Assembly (NCBI RefSeq): GCF_900110495.1
Contig: NZ_FODX01000004.1
Coordinates: 168,300-232,299, forward strand
Origin: Nitrosovibrio sp. Nv6
Lineage (GTDB): Bacteria; Pseudomonadota; Gammaproteobacteria; Burkholderiales; Nitrosomonadaceae
Reading direction: 5' to 3'
DNA length: 64,000 bases
The notes below the pieces were generated by a model. That model saw only the letters and a list, made by a program, of their open reading frames with translations, did no database searches and had not been told where the DNA came from. Both the position numbers and the translations under genes were made by a program. Shown here in pieces: positions 36,901 to 47,400 of this stretch. Positions within the stretch are counted from its first letter, which is position 1; each line of letters starts with the position of its first letter.

Positions 36901-37142
36901 AACGTTTCCCTCGGCAACAACTTATTGCTGGTTGCTGACGGATTTCAGAGGACAATCGGAGGCTCCCTTGGCCCTAGGGCCGCTTCTACTTCCTGTCATT
37001 GCGTTAAATTTACCTGCAACGTTGTCGTTGCTAACGAAGTAACAAAGGTTTCCAGATTCGCTACCTGCCGTGTCACTGCGTGGGAGGAACCTCCAAAGTA
37101 GTTGCCACGAAGTGAGTACCAGGTGCATTGCAAGGGATGCGA

Positions 37143-37682
37143 TCATTTGCGAAACGCTTCTATGGTACCCATGTGAAAGCCCAGCTTTCCCTGGCGCCGC
37201 TCCTCAAAGTAGCGCCGCAGGGGTTCGTGGATAACACGGAAAGCCAGCGTGTCCCACGGAATCTCCGTCTCATGGAAAAGTTCGACATCCAGGCTTTCAA
37301 TCCCCGGGCTGAAGTCAAGATCCAGCAGCCGAGCACGGAATAACACGTGGACCTGGTTGATATGCGGTAAATTATAAATGGAATAAAGCTCGCCCATTTC
37401 CACCCGCGCGTTGGCTTCTTCCAGTGTTTCGCGTTCGGCGCCCTGCGCGAGGGTCTCCGCATTTTCCATGAAACCCGATGGCACGGTCCACAAACCGTGC
37501 CGCGGTTCAATGGCGCGGCGGCATAGCAGTATCCGTTCTTCCCATTCGGGTATGCAGCCCACTACGATCTTCGGATTCTGATAATGAATAACGCTGCATG
37601 CCGAACAGACATAGCGCGGCAAGGTATCGCCTTCGGGTACACGCAACTCCACCAAGGTGCCGCAGTTACTGCAATATTTCAT
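37143..37682 (-). CDS. Nudix hydrolase with N-terminal zinc ribbon
   Basis: A 179-residue Nudix pyrophosphohydrolase. The N-terminus has a zinc ribbon (CSNCG and CSAC pairs); then comes the Nudix box GFMENAETLAQGAERETLEE, fitting Gx5Ex7REUxEE, with Ala where the last Gly is usual. NudC-like NADH pyrophosphatases and a short family of ADP-ribose-type enzymes share this build, so the substrate is uncertain. The preceding 240 bp (36901-37142), between it and the convergent amidase gene, hold no gene or clear terminator. Confidence 0.88.
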   Translation of the reverse strand: MKYCSNCGTLVELRVPEGDTLPRYVCSACSVIHYQNPKIVVGCIPEWEERILLCRRAIEPRHGLWTVPSGFMENAETLAQGAERETLEEANARVEMGELYSIYNLPHINQVHVLFRARLLDLDFSPGIESLDVELFHETEIPWDTLAFRVIHEPLRRYFEERRQGKLGFHMGTIEAFRK

Positions 37683-37749
37683 TGGAAGGTTATCGGACAG
37701 TTATATTCAAGTGATATTTGCAGCAGTGTACAAATTTTGCGGCCATATC

Positions 37750-37776
37750 GGTAAATGAGGTAAATGAGGTAAATGG
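37750..37776. repeat. Nine-base tandem repeat, three copies
   Basis: GGTAAATGA occurs twice, followed by GGTAAATGG and a partial GGTAAAG. It lies in the spacer between the DUF482 gene end and the Nudix gene start, about 70 bp upstream of the latter. It is a small, possibly variable repeat near a promoter position. Confidence 0.7.
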
Positions 37777-37826
37777 GTAAAGATACAATCTGCCGAAGCT
37801 GATATTCGAATTGAATATTCGCTGAA

Positions 37827-38984
37827 TTATTCTCTCACGTCTTTCCTGAACGGCGAATTATCGTTCAGTTCGTCCAGATAATGATCGATGTCTTTCGCTT
37901 CCCGCCCCAGATAATTCCCGATCGCAGCAGAGAATTCGGGATGCGCAAGCCAGTGCGCCGACCATGTGCGGACCGGGAGAAAACCGCGCGCAAGCTTATG
38001 CTCCCCCTGTGCGCCGCCTTCAAACAACCTGATACCATTTGCGATACAGTATTCGATCGCCTGATAGTAGCAGGTCTCGAAATGTAACCCGGAAATGAAT
38101 TCTTTCGTACCCCAGTAGCGTCCATAAAGGGTATGCGAGTTATGCAAATTAAATGCGGCGGCAACAGGTTCGCCGTCGCGCAATGCCAGAATCAGCAGCA
38201 CATTCTCGGGCATGCTTCTGCCAATCCGCGCGAAGAATTCCAGATTGAGATATGGCATGGAACGGTGATCGTCGTATGTCTTGTTGTAGCAGTCGATGAA
38301 GAAACGCCAGTGATCATCGCTGATGTCATTTCCCGACAACCATTGAAAACGGATGCCGGCAGCATTGACCTTACGTCGCTCCTGCCGGATTTTCTTGCGT
38401 TTGCTGTGGCTCATACCCCCCAAAAAGTCTTCGAAGTTCTCATAATTCACATCCGCCCGGTTTTTCCAATGAAATTGGATGCCGTGCCGCAATGTCATCC
38501 CCGCTGCCTCCATTTCACGCGCTTCATGCTCCTGTGGAAAAAGGCAATGGAACGATGAAACCCCAGCTCCCCGGTTTCTGTCCTGCGCCATTCTCAACAC
38601 AGCCGAGATAAGCAGTGCGCGATGCTCTGCGGTCTTCGCCAGCAGACGCCGTCCCGTTATCGGACTGAAAGGTATTGCGCTCAACAGTTTTGGGTAATAG
38701 GCATAACCGTAGCGCCGGTAAGCGTCCGCCCAAGCCCAGTCAAACACATATTCTCCGTAGGAATGGCTTTTCAGATAAAGCGGTAGCGCGCCCCGCAGGA
38801 CATTTCCCTCCCACAATGTGACAAACTTCGGCGACCAGCCGGTCTGTTTTGAGGCGCACCCGGTTTCATGCAGGGCGGAGAAGAATTCATGCCGCAGGAA
38901 CGGATCATCCCCGCCGAGTGCGTTCCATGCCGTGGCAGAAATATCCTCAAGCGAATCCACTATTTTTATTGCAAGCACTGACAT
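37827..38984 (-). CDS. DUF482/COG3146 GNAT-like protein
   Basis: A cytoplasmic protein of about 385 residues in the COG3146 (DUF482) family, which has a FemAB/GNAT-like fold and unproven function, sometimes annotated as a peptidoglycan-related acyltransferase. Family features: NALGGDDPFLRHEFFSALHETGC, LPLYLKSHSYGEYVFDWAWADAYRRYG, YYPKLLSAIPFSPITGRRLL, GMSHSKRKKIRQERRKV, FETCYYQAIEYCI and FEGGAQGEHKLARGFLPV. The open frame reaches 39104, but family sequence starts at the ATG at 38984 (or the ATG one codon before). It is divergent from nadE. Confidence 0.87.
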   Translation of the reverse strand: MSVLAIKIVDSLEDISATAWNALGGDDPFLRHEFFSALHETGCASKQTGWSPKFVTLWEGNVLRGALPLYLKSHSYGEYVFDWAWADAYRRYGYAYYPKLLSAIPFSPITGRRLLAKTAEHRALLISAVLRMAQDRNRGAGVSSFHCLFPQEHEAREMEAAGMTLRHGIQFHWKNRADVNYENFEDFLGGMSHSKRKKIRQERRKVNAAGIRFQWLSGNDISDDHWRFFIDCYNKTYDDHRSMPYLNLEFFARIGRSMPENVLLILALRDGEPVAAAFNLHNSHTLYGRYWGTKEFISGLHFETCYYQAIEYCIANGIRLFEGGAQGEHKLARGFLPVRTWSAHWLAHPEFSAAIGNYLGREAKDIDHYLDELNDNSPFRKDVRE

Positions 38985-39090
38985 CATGGAGATTGTCGCG
39001 CTTGCCGGCAATCCGCGCAAGGTAGCTCGTTCTGGTATTATTTGGCCAATTTCAACACCGCGAAAGCGGAATCCAGTCCGGCCTCTGACA

Positions 39091-40707
39091 ATGAAGCTCG
39101 CCATTGCTCAAATCAACTGTACAGTCGGCGACCTTGGGGGCAACTCCCGCAAGATTCTCGATTATGCCAACCGGGCAAAAAAAGCCGGGGCGAAGCTCAT
39201 AATTACTCCAGAAATGGCTTTGTCGGGCTATCCGCCGGAAGACCTGTTACTGCGCGATGGATTCCGCCGTGCCTGCAGCAACACGCTTGCGCAACTGGCT
39301 GCGGAGATAAGCGGACTGACCCTGCTCGTGGGCCATCCTTATCTTGTCGAAGATAAACTCTACAATGCCGCCTCGGTGATAAGCGACGGCAAGATTATCG
39401 CGACATATTTCAAGAATGAGCTTGCCAACGATTCTGTATTCGACGAACGGCGTTATTTCGTGCCCGGCACCGATCCGTGTATATTCGACCTGGAAGGAAT
39501 AAAGTTTGCCGTCAATATTTGCGCCGATATCTGGAAAAAAGACGCAGCGGCTTGTGCGAGGGAAGCGGGAGCCAACGTAATCGTAGTGCTGAATGCCTCT
39601 CCTTACCACATGCGCAAACAAGCGTTGCGCTATGAGACCGTACGTCAGCGTATCGTCGAAACGGGGCTTTCCATCATTTACGCCAATCTAACGGGCGCAC
39701 AGGATGAATTGGTACACGATGGTGCGTCCTTTGCAATGAATCGCGAAGGCGAACTGACCCATCAATTCAAGGAATTCGAGGAAACTCTCGGCCTGATCGA
39801 ATTGCAGGATGGCGCGCCCGTAAGGGGGGAAATGGCGTCTTCGGGACCTCTGGAAGCAAGCGTCTATAAGGCGTTATGTCTTGGCGTCAGGGACTATGTC
39901 GGGAAAAATGGGATCCCGGGCGTGTTGCTTGGCCTGTCAGGCGGAGTGGACTCGGCGCTGACGATGGTGATCGCGGTAGACGCGCTGGGTGCGGATAAAG
40001 TGAGGGCAGTAATGATGCCCTCACAATTCACCGCCGATATAAGCTTGTCGGATGCGCGGACGATGGCCCAGACGCTGGGTGTGCGTTACAGCGAGCTTCC
40101 GATCGACACGATCTTTGGCCAATACCGGCAAACGCTGGCGGATGAGTTCTCGGGGGCTCCCCATCACAACAGTCCTGATCTCACGGAAGAAAACGTGCAG
40201 GCACGCATACGCGGCAACCTGCTGATGGCGCTGTCGAACCAGTACGGCTCCATCGTGCTCACAACGGGCAACAAGTCCGAAATGGCGGTAGGCTACTGCA
40301 CTCTCTATGGGGACATGGCGGGCGGCTTCGCGGTGCTGAAGGACATTAAAAAAACCCTGGTGTACCGGCTCTGCCACTACCGCAACACGTTAGGAAACGT
40401 TATTCCCGAGCGAGTTATCAGCCGCGCTCCGTCGGCCGAGCTGCGTCCAGACCAGACCGACCAGGACAGCCTGCCGCCTTACGACGTGCTCGACATGATC
40501 GCCGAAGCTTATGTGGAGCATGACCTGTCGCTGCGGGAAATCATGAGCACGGACTGCTCAGAGGCCGATGCGCGCCGCGTGGTGCAACTCATCCGCCAGA
40601 GCGAACACAAGCGGCGCCAGTCCCCAATAGGCATTCGTATTACCCACCGGGGCTTTGGCAAGGATTGGCGCTATCCTGTTACGGCAAAATATCGAGACGA
40701 GTTTTAG
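39091..40707 (+). CDS. nadE: Glutamine-dependent NAD+ synthetase
   Basis: Last step of NAD+ synthesis, amidating nicotinate adenine dinucleotide with ammonia taken from glutamine. The N-terminal nitrilase-type glutaminase carries the Glu-Lys-Cys triad in TPEMALSGYPPEDLLLRD, FKNELAN and VNICADIWK. The C-terminal synthetase has the PP-loop LGLSGGVDSALT and TTGNKSEMAVGYCTLYGDM. I use the ATG at 39091, where MKLAIAQINCTVGDL begins; the frame upstream to 38818 is antisense to the DUF482 gene. That gives 538 residues, a normal length. The PII gene follows about 110 bp later on the same strand. Confidence 0.94.
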   Translation: MKLAIAQINCTVGDLGGNSRKILDYANRAKKAGAKLIITPEMALSGYPPEDLLLRDGFRRACSNTLAQLAAEISGLTLLVGHPYLVEDKLYNAASVISDGKIIATYFKNELANDSVFDERRYFVPGTDPCIFDLEGIKFAVNICADIWKKDAAACAREAGANVIVVLNASPYHMRKQALRYETVRQRIVETGLSIIYANLTGAQDELVHDGASFAMNREGELTHQFKEFEETLGLIELQDGAPVRGEMASSGPLEASVYKALCLGVRDYVGKNGIPGVLLGLSGGVDSALTMVIAVDALGADKVRAVMMPSQFTADISLSDARTMAQTLGVRYSELPIDTIFGQYRQTLADEFSGAPHHNSPDLTEENVQARIRGNLLMALSNQYGSIVLTTGNKSEMAVGYCTLYGDMAGGFAVLKDIKKTLVYRLCHYRNTLGNVIPERVISRAPSAELRPDQTDQDSLPPYDVLDMIAEAYVEHDLSLREIMSTDCSEADARRVVQLIRQSEHKRRQSPIGIRITHRGFGKDWRYPVTAKYRDEF

Positions 40708-40806
40708 CAGCTGCAAATGGACCATGAGTTGCGGCCAGGTTCTCAATGTCTCTCGTATTCGTCCATGGAAAAGCGTCCCAAAAATTTATAAAATAGAACC
40801 AATTAA

Positions 40807-41154
<348 letters not shown>

Positions 41155-41340
41155 TCCATCTCGTCCGTAATTGCTCTTGCTCGAAGGTCACCTTGAAGTC
41201 AGGCGTCAATATACAGAACAAGTAACATTTATCATGTCTGCTTTAAATCCTGGCATGTTCATGATGTTCATCTTATGCCTCCTTTCGAGTGATCAAATCT
41301 ATATCCGGCAGCGCTAACCGTGTCTCAAGGAAAAGGATGA

Positions 41341-43980
41341 CTAAATTATTCCATCTTGCCGCTCTAACTCGTGCATCACTGCCTGAAATACTTGCTCATC
41401 AGGGATGATTGAGCGAAGTCGATCCTCGAGCTTGATCTGCGCAATATGTGACGGCTGGCTTGGCGAGGGCTTTCTGCAGTACTCCTTAAAACACCGCCGT
41501 AACTCCTCCATGTCAATGCTTGCCTTCCGTAACGACTCGTTGATACTTTTTTGGTTAAGCAAGCAGTTGATAAGGCGGCAGAGGCGATCGTCGCGCGCAT
41601 TCGGATCGTCCCTTGATGTCGGGGGCGGATTGTCACCCCCTTTCCATACGGCACCTGTCAGCGTTTGCTCTCGCGAGAAGGAGCGGCCACGAAGAGTCCG
41701 TCCCTCGGCAACAATACGGAAGCGGTAAATACCAGAAAGGGAGGCAAGTGTCACCGCTTCGAAAATACCCGGCTCGACCTCCGCCATCGCGAGCGTTGCT
41801 TCAGTGTTGTCAGGTCGCGTTAGTTCGGCGCGGCAGATTGCGCGCGAGGAAACTGGCATGCCATATTCAGTCAGCACCGCCCTTACCGTTATGGTTGCTC
41901 CTGGCTCATTACTTGTTTGCGCGAGCCTCGCTCTCATGCGTAGATTCGAGTAGGCATATACACTAAAGTTATAGCGAATGCCATGCGCCTGAACTGTTGC
42001 AGCCTCTGTCGAATTCTTGATCGATTCGAGGTATCTCTTCAAAATTACATCATCTATTTTAAATCTGGCGTACCAGCGCCCAGCATGGGCGTTGCTTGAC
42101 TCAAGCGGTATAGGCAAACCAATGCGGTACAGCGAAACTTGACTTCCCATTTCAAATGAAGCCATGGGATGGGCTGCAGCAACCCCAGGGTCGATTATGC
42201 TTCCATCAGGTGCTTCCAATATGTAGCGGATGAGACGAGGCGCTGGGGATAGCAGGATGGCCTTCATCGTGATATCCGCCTCATTGAGCCAGAAGGGGAT
42301 ACGATGCTCTCGTCCGGGTTGGATAAATCCTTCCGGATCAAGCACGATATCGTTATTCGTTACTCCGGCAAAGATCTGTTGGTAGTACTTGGCAAGACGA
42401 TAGGTGGCATCCGGCGTCAAGTCGCCCGTCATCGACATGTAGCCATTGTTACCCTCGCAAAGAGCCTGAAGCGCGGTAGCATTTAATATCTCAGCACGCC
42501 CGAGCCCGATGGCAAAGACGTGTCCATTGAGCGAGCTGATCAGATCGGCGACATCCGCGATATAGCGGCGCGCGTGCGGCCCGTGATTCTCTTGGCCGTC
42601 TGTGAGCACTACCATCGCCTTTACATCGTAATCTGTGACTGGAACTGGATCAAGGATGCCATGCGCAAATGCCACACCTTCGCCGATCGAGGTCCACCCA
42701 TTGGGATTGGGTGAATAACTGGCAATGGCGGCATTGATGGTGAACTTTCCTGCACCTGCCGCCGGGGTGATGCCGATGCCAGGATGCGCATCCTGGTCGA
42801 AGCTGCACACCGCCATTGCGTGTTCGTCCTCAAGGACGACAACGGCGGTAGGTGCCGAGAATTTGAGCACGTCCTCGCGCTCTATCCCTGGTCCGATGCC
42901 AGAGTCGAAGTTCATGCTGTTCGACTGGTCCAGTACCATGACGATCGCTGCAGTTGGCCGCCTGATTGTGTTGGTGGTGAGAGCAACCACGAACTCCCCA
43001 CCGGTTTCATCACAGCGAATAGTGACGGTGCCTGTTGCCATATCCCCATCGCTTGTGCCTTGATAAGTAAACCAGAGGCGCCCCTTCGTGTCGATGTCTG
43101 GATCGGCGGTTATCGGCGAAGCCAGCACACCAAACATCGTAGCGGCTGGACCGGAGGTGACGGTTGGCCCGCTTACCACGGTAAAGTGCACCGGCTCGCA
43201 GGCGTTCACGCTGAACACGGCTGCGCCTAGGCGCGTCTCGCCTTCAGGCACCTCTATAAAGTTAATGACCGGCGTATCTAGGGTAACCTCCGGCAAGTCT
43301 TCCTCGAAGCCCGGAGGGTAATCATAAAGGTTGATAGCACGATGATCGAGGACGTCTGCGGGGGTAGTGCTCACCGATGTCATGGGATCATTGAGGCCGA
43401 AACCCGCGCCGCTCGATACAAACTCCGCGCCTGGATTGAGTAGCTGCCACTGCGCCCACAGCAGGTCGATCCAGCAGTGATGCAGATAGAAGACCGGATC
43501 GCCTGGCGAGGCGAGACTTGCCATTACACCGCTGACCCAGTTATGGGGCGAGTTGTGAATAGTGGACTCCAAGTTCTCCCAGAAAACGTCGTAGGTGCCG
43601 AGCGCGAGGGTGGTCTGTACTTGCTCCGGCGTCGGCAGTATCGCCGCGCCGAGTGCGCGCCCGAGTCCCCAGGCTGCATCGAACTGCCCTAGAAAAGCAT
43701 TGTCCCAGAGCGGATCGGATGGGCTAGTATCCACTGTCGAGTTCCAGTATGGGATGCTAATATCGGAATGATACGTTCGGAGTGCATCCTCGAAACGGCG
43801 CAGGAAGTCACGGTGCCACGGCAGGAAGTGCGAGCTTCCATGAATGCCCATGTGGAAGAATGCTGCATGCTCATCAGCGAATTGGTCAACGAGCCCGGTG
43901 GATTTCAGATGATGCAGCGCCTGAACGAAGCGGTCGAGTTCAACATCAGTAAGATCGCGATAATTTTTCCGGCAGCTCAT
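41341..43980 (-). CDS. Tyrosinase fused to a von Willebrand A domain
   Basis: An 879-residue type-3 copper protein with an unusual build. Residues about 1-200 form a tyrosinase domain. The CuA region is FFHMGIHGSSHFLPWHR (ligands probably His47 and His56 plus His38 or His43). The CuB region is IHNSPHNW (His142, His146) and DPVFYLHHCWIDLLWAQW (His167 or His168). An Ig-like linker follows, then a VWA domain (about 345-540) with a complete MIDAS: VLDQSNSMN (Asp351, Ser353, Ser355), a WTSIG threonine and VVLTDGQE. Further beta-rich modules and a Cys-containing helical tail complete it. No signal peptide is visible. GGGAGG precedes the ATG. Catechol or tyrosine oxidation is expected; the substrate is unknown. 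Confidence 0.85.
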   Translation of the reverse strand: MSCRKNYRDLTDVELDRFVQALHHLKSTGLVDQFADEHAAFFHMGIHGSSHFLPWHRDFLRRFEDALRTYHSDISIPYWNSTVDTSPSDPLWDNAFLGQFDAAWGLGRALGAAILPTPEQVQTTLALGTYDVFWENLESTIHNSPHNWVSGVMASLASPGDPVFYLHHCWIDLLWAQWQLLNPGAEFVSSGAGFGLNDPMTSVSTTPADVLDHRAINLYDYPPGFEEDLPEVTLDTPVINFIEVPEGETRLGAAVFSVNACEPVHFTVVSGPTVTSGPAATMFGVLASPITADPDIDTKGRLWFTYQGTSDGDMATGTVTIRCDETGGEFVVALTTNTIRRPTAAIVMVLDQSNSMNFDSGIGPGIEREDVLKFSAPTAVVVLEDEHAMAVCSFDQDAHPGIGITPAAGAGKFTINAAIASYSPNPNGWTSIGEGVAFAHGILDPVPVTDYDVKAMVVLTDGQENHGPHARRYIADVADLISSLNGHVFAIGLGRAEILNATALQALCEGNNGYMSMTGDLTPDATYRLAKYYQQIFAGVTNNDIVLDPEGFIQPGREHRIPFWLNEADITMKAILLSPAPRLIRYILEAPDGSIIDPGVAAAHPMASFEMGSQVSLYRIGLPIPLESSNAHAGRWYARFKIDDVILKRYLESIKNSTEAATVQAHGIRYNFSVYAYSNLRMRARLAQTSNEPGATITVRAVLTEYGMPVSSRAICRAELTRPDNTEATLAMAEVEPGIFEAVTLASLSGIYRFRIVAEGRTLRGRSFSREQTLTGAVWKGGDNPPPTSRDDPNARDDRLCRLINCLLNQKSINESLRKASIDMEELRRCFKEYCRKPSPSQPSHIAQIKLEDRLRSIIPDEQVFQAVMHELERQDGII

Positions 43981-43981
43981 A

Positions 43982-44233
43982 TCACTTTCCTCCCTTCAGG
44001 GACTGTTCGCGCCGAATCATGTCGACCTTGCGTCGATAATCAACGAATCTGCGAGCGAGTTCCATAAGATCGTGCGTATGGTCGAAAGCATACTCGTGCA
44101 GGAAATACATTCCGTTATGCATCTGGCCGTAGCGAATTGGCACATTGTCGATGAGCAGTTCGAGCTTGCCTTTCCGCTCGCGAAGCTCAATTGAATGCCC
44201 TTCGTATTCCTGGCATTCTGGTTCCGGTTTCAT
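43982..44233 (-). CDS. Small MelC1-like putative tyrosinase caddie
   Basis: An 83-residue protein starting at the ATG at 44233, which has GAGGAG seven bases upstream; the frame is open to 44287 without a ribosome site. The middle (LELLIDNVPIRYGQ, MYFLHEYAFDHTHDLMELAR, RRFVDYRRKVD) follows the pattern of the Streptomyces tyrosinase cofactor MelC1: strand, D-G/N-V turn, strand, His-containing turn, helix. MelC1 delivers copper and opens the tyrosinase site. It sits two bases before the tyrosinase-VWA start, exactly where a caddie gene would be. Unlike MelC1 it has no export signal. The match is from remembered family patterns, so it is moderate. Confidence 0.6.
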   Translation of the reverse strand: MKPEPECQEYEGHSIELRERKGKLELLIDNVPIRYGQMHNGMYFLHEYAFDHTHDLMELARRFVDYRRKVDMIRREQSLKGGK

Positions 44234-44488
44234 ATGGAAGCTCCTCTTAGCTAGTGAGTATTTGGAATGCTCGAATCTCTCCGCCAAGTAATGCGCGAAT
44301 AATCCGGTCTCAACGCAGACAGTGCAGTGTGCCTCGCAACACTTTGAAATGAGCGGGTATCGATTGGTATATTTCCTCGATGTTGGTGTAAAAAAGTACC
44401 TATGCCACCATTATTTCCCCTCAATGTTGATGACTCTCATGCGCATCGAACTCGGCGCTTTTGGTATACCGGTACGATAACTGTACGT
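44234..44488. other. Gap inside the copper-oxidase locus
   Basis: About 255 bp between the radical copper oxidase gene and the caddie-like gene. I see no gene in it. It is long enough to carry a separate promoter for the caddie/tyrosinase pair, but no convincing -35/-10 pair or terminator hairpin was found. Confidence 0.4.
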
Positions 44489-47400
44489 TTAACAACAGAG
44501 CAGCTCCACGCGTTGGATACGTGTTTCCCGTCCGTGCACGAATTTACACCAGACTGCCAGAATCACAGCGTCGCAGCATGCTTTATAAATAACCTCTTCA
44601 AGTCCTTTATCGCATGCGCAAAAAGCGTGCTCCCCATCGCGGGCCTCGAGCACGAACCCATCGAAATGGCCGACACCGTCGTACAAGACCCTTACGACCT
44701 TTCCTGTTACAACGCATTCATCAAGAGAATCAGGGCAAACAGGGCAAACCGGCTTTCCCTCGCCGGTTGGCGACGGCCGCACGTCATCCGGGTTTCCGCC
44801 GAGCCCTTTGACACGATCAGCGATCTCTTCAAGATAACGCGTCCAGACAGGGCGCCAGCGGTTCGTTGCTGGTATCGATTCGCCAATATGCCGAAGGACT
44901 GAAAGCTTGCGAATTTCCCTGGGAAGAATTTCAGTCGCCGTCTTAACGGGGATCGTAATTTGAAAACTACCAATTATTCGGCGCGGATATCCGCTCACCT
45001 GATGAGCCGTTATGGTGAATTTTCGCCCTCTAGCCACAGTCTGGGGCAGTTCGATCGAAAGCAGCCCGGGAATATTGAGTGCGCGAGGGCCCGGAATTGG
45101 AATGTAAGTGACATCCCCAACTTTGCAAATCAGTGAATTGTCTTCGCGAGCGGTGAGTACCGGGGGGCCGTTGCGAAACGCGGCGGCGGCGACTACCTGC
45201 TTGAGATCAATGTTGGGAATATAGACCCTTACCCTGCTGTCGCGCGGCAGGTCACGCCAGCGGATCATCAATTCGTCATTCTCAATTCGCCGTTTGGTGC
45301 CTGCCGCCACAGCAGGTTGAACCGTCGTAGCAGCCGCAAGATGTTCTGGAGATTGAGGTTGCAGATCGTTCCCGCCGCCTTCGATCATTACTGTAGAAAT
45401 TATGGGACCACGCACAATATCCTCAGGCAGTGCCGCAGGCGGTCGGGGTTTCCGTTTGGGGGGATCTTGAAAAAATCCAAACGCCTGTGGCACTACAATG
45501 GGAACAATCGAGGGCTTTATTTCGAAAGTGGATTGCACTGTATGAGTCGTCGCTGAACCGGGGTTATCCGAATCAACAATAATCAGGTTGCGTTGCGACA
45601 GATTGTCATGCGAACCTGGCGTGGCGCCATTGGGTATTGGATCAAGCGGGTAATGAATCTCCGCAGCCAGACAGCAGTGATGATTGCGCACAAGCTGCTG
45701 GATGCTGAGAAGTGTTCCTTCAAACGGGCCGCCACTGCCGTTATGCGGAGGGTTCAGCGGGAATCGCGAGGTCGGCTGATTAAAGTCGAGCCAGCAACCG
45801 AAATAGGCTGTTACTTCAATTGCGTCGTTACCTTCCAGGTCTATATTATTGGTCGCATCGGCCTGGGTTCGCATGTCAGCCTGCCGTGTCTCGGCGAAGA
45901 ACGGAATAGATACGATTTCGCCTCCCGCAAGGCCCAGCAACGGCGCCGCACTCGCGCCATTGCCCTCGCGCGGATACGTCGCGGCATCGTATACCAGCCC
46001 CGTAGCTGCCGTAGTGAAAAGACGGAAAAATACCTTAACATCGTCGGCATTAATCGTCGCCGGTGCGCGATATCTGACTTTGGCCACGGCAAAATTGAAA
46101 ATCGGCTCACTGCTTACTTGACTGGCCAGTTCGAGCTGGCTCTCCTCAATATCTTGCGAAATATCGAAGAATGGATGGTCTTCGTCGGTGGGGGTCTCGT
46201 TGAATTTTGTCATCAACGCCTGAATGAAATTGATTGAAGCACCGTCACCCGAAGCATGTGTGATCCCGGCTCGGGTCAGCCCGGGCCGCATCGTGAAAAC
46301 CCTGAGATCGGTGCTGAGCCAGTGAACCTGCCCATCACGCATATAGGGGTTGGGATTCTTGCTGAGCACTAGTGTCGCTTGCTCGGCATTGCCGCCATGC
46401 CGCACCGTGAGCGTGATGTTCTGTGCTGGATCGGCAGCTGGTATTTCGTCGAATGCCTGCTGGCTGGTGAAGCGTATGTTAAAGACGAAGGTAATCCGCT
46501 GCGCGATGTCTGGCGGAATGGTGTCATCCTCGTAGTCAATGCTGTTCAACTGAGCGCTCATGCCGGGAACCTCTGAACCATCTGGTCTGTTAAAGCTGAT
46601 CGCAGGTGTTACTGGCGGGCTTCCGACCTCGCTAGGAAGGAAACCTTCAAGGATCACATAGAGAGCGTTGGTAAAGGTGGCGGGGGTGCCGAGCGCCTGA
46701 ACCTCATGCGTGGAGAAGGTGCTTCGGTCAGTGATCAAAATCAGCCGCTGCGAACAGATACGAATAAAGCTGGCCTGCTGGCAAGGCAACCCATTCGCAT
46801 CAACGATCCAGAGTAGGTAATAGCCTGGAGGCGCGATGCGGCTGTTAGGGGGCGAGATGACGCGCAGGCGATTATCTTCAAGCAAAGTGAAGGTAAGTCC
46901 TACATACCGCTGATCGCCATCAAATGCGTGTGTAACTGAGCCGCAGCGGGTGATTGCCACGCGGCGAATCTCGGCAGTCGTGGAGATCGTAACGTCGAAC
47001 GTTTGGCCGTAACCTGTGCTTGCCGGAACATCCGACAATTGGGGCCGGCTAGGGTTGGCATCATAATCCGGCTTGAAAACTTCGATACGCAATTCGCCGA
47101 CGATAGAGGGGTCCCCTTGATCCGCATTTTTGCTTGATCCCGCTACCCAGACCCGTCCATCAGGTAAGAGCAAAGCGGTAGAATGATAGTTACGGACTGC
47201 CTCTGCCGCATCTACCGTTGTCCAGCTATCCGGAGCTGTGAACTGACCGGTGTTCCAATCTATACCAGGGTTGTAGATCTCGCCTTCTTTGACTGCGTCC
47301 GTATCGGATGAGCCGCCATTGATGCCGCCAGAAACAAATATTTCGCCATTCGGAAGAATGACCGAGCAGGCAAAACGGCGTTGTCTACCGGCGGCTGCGC

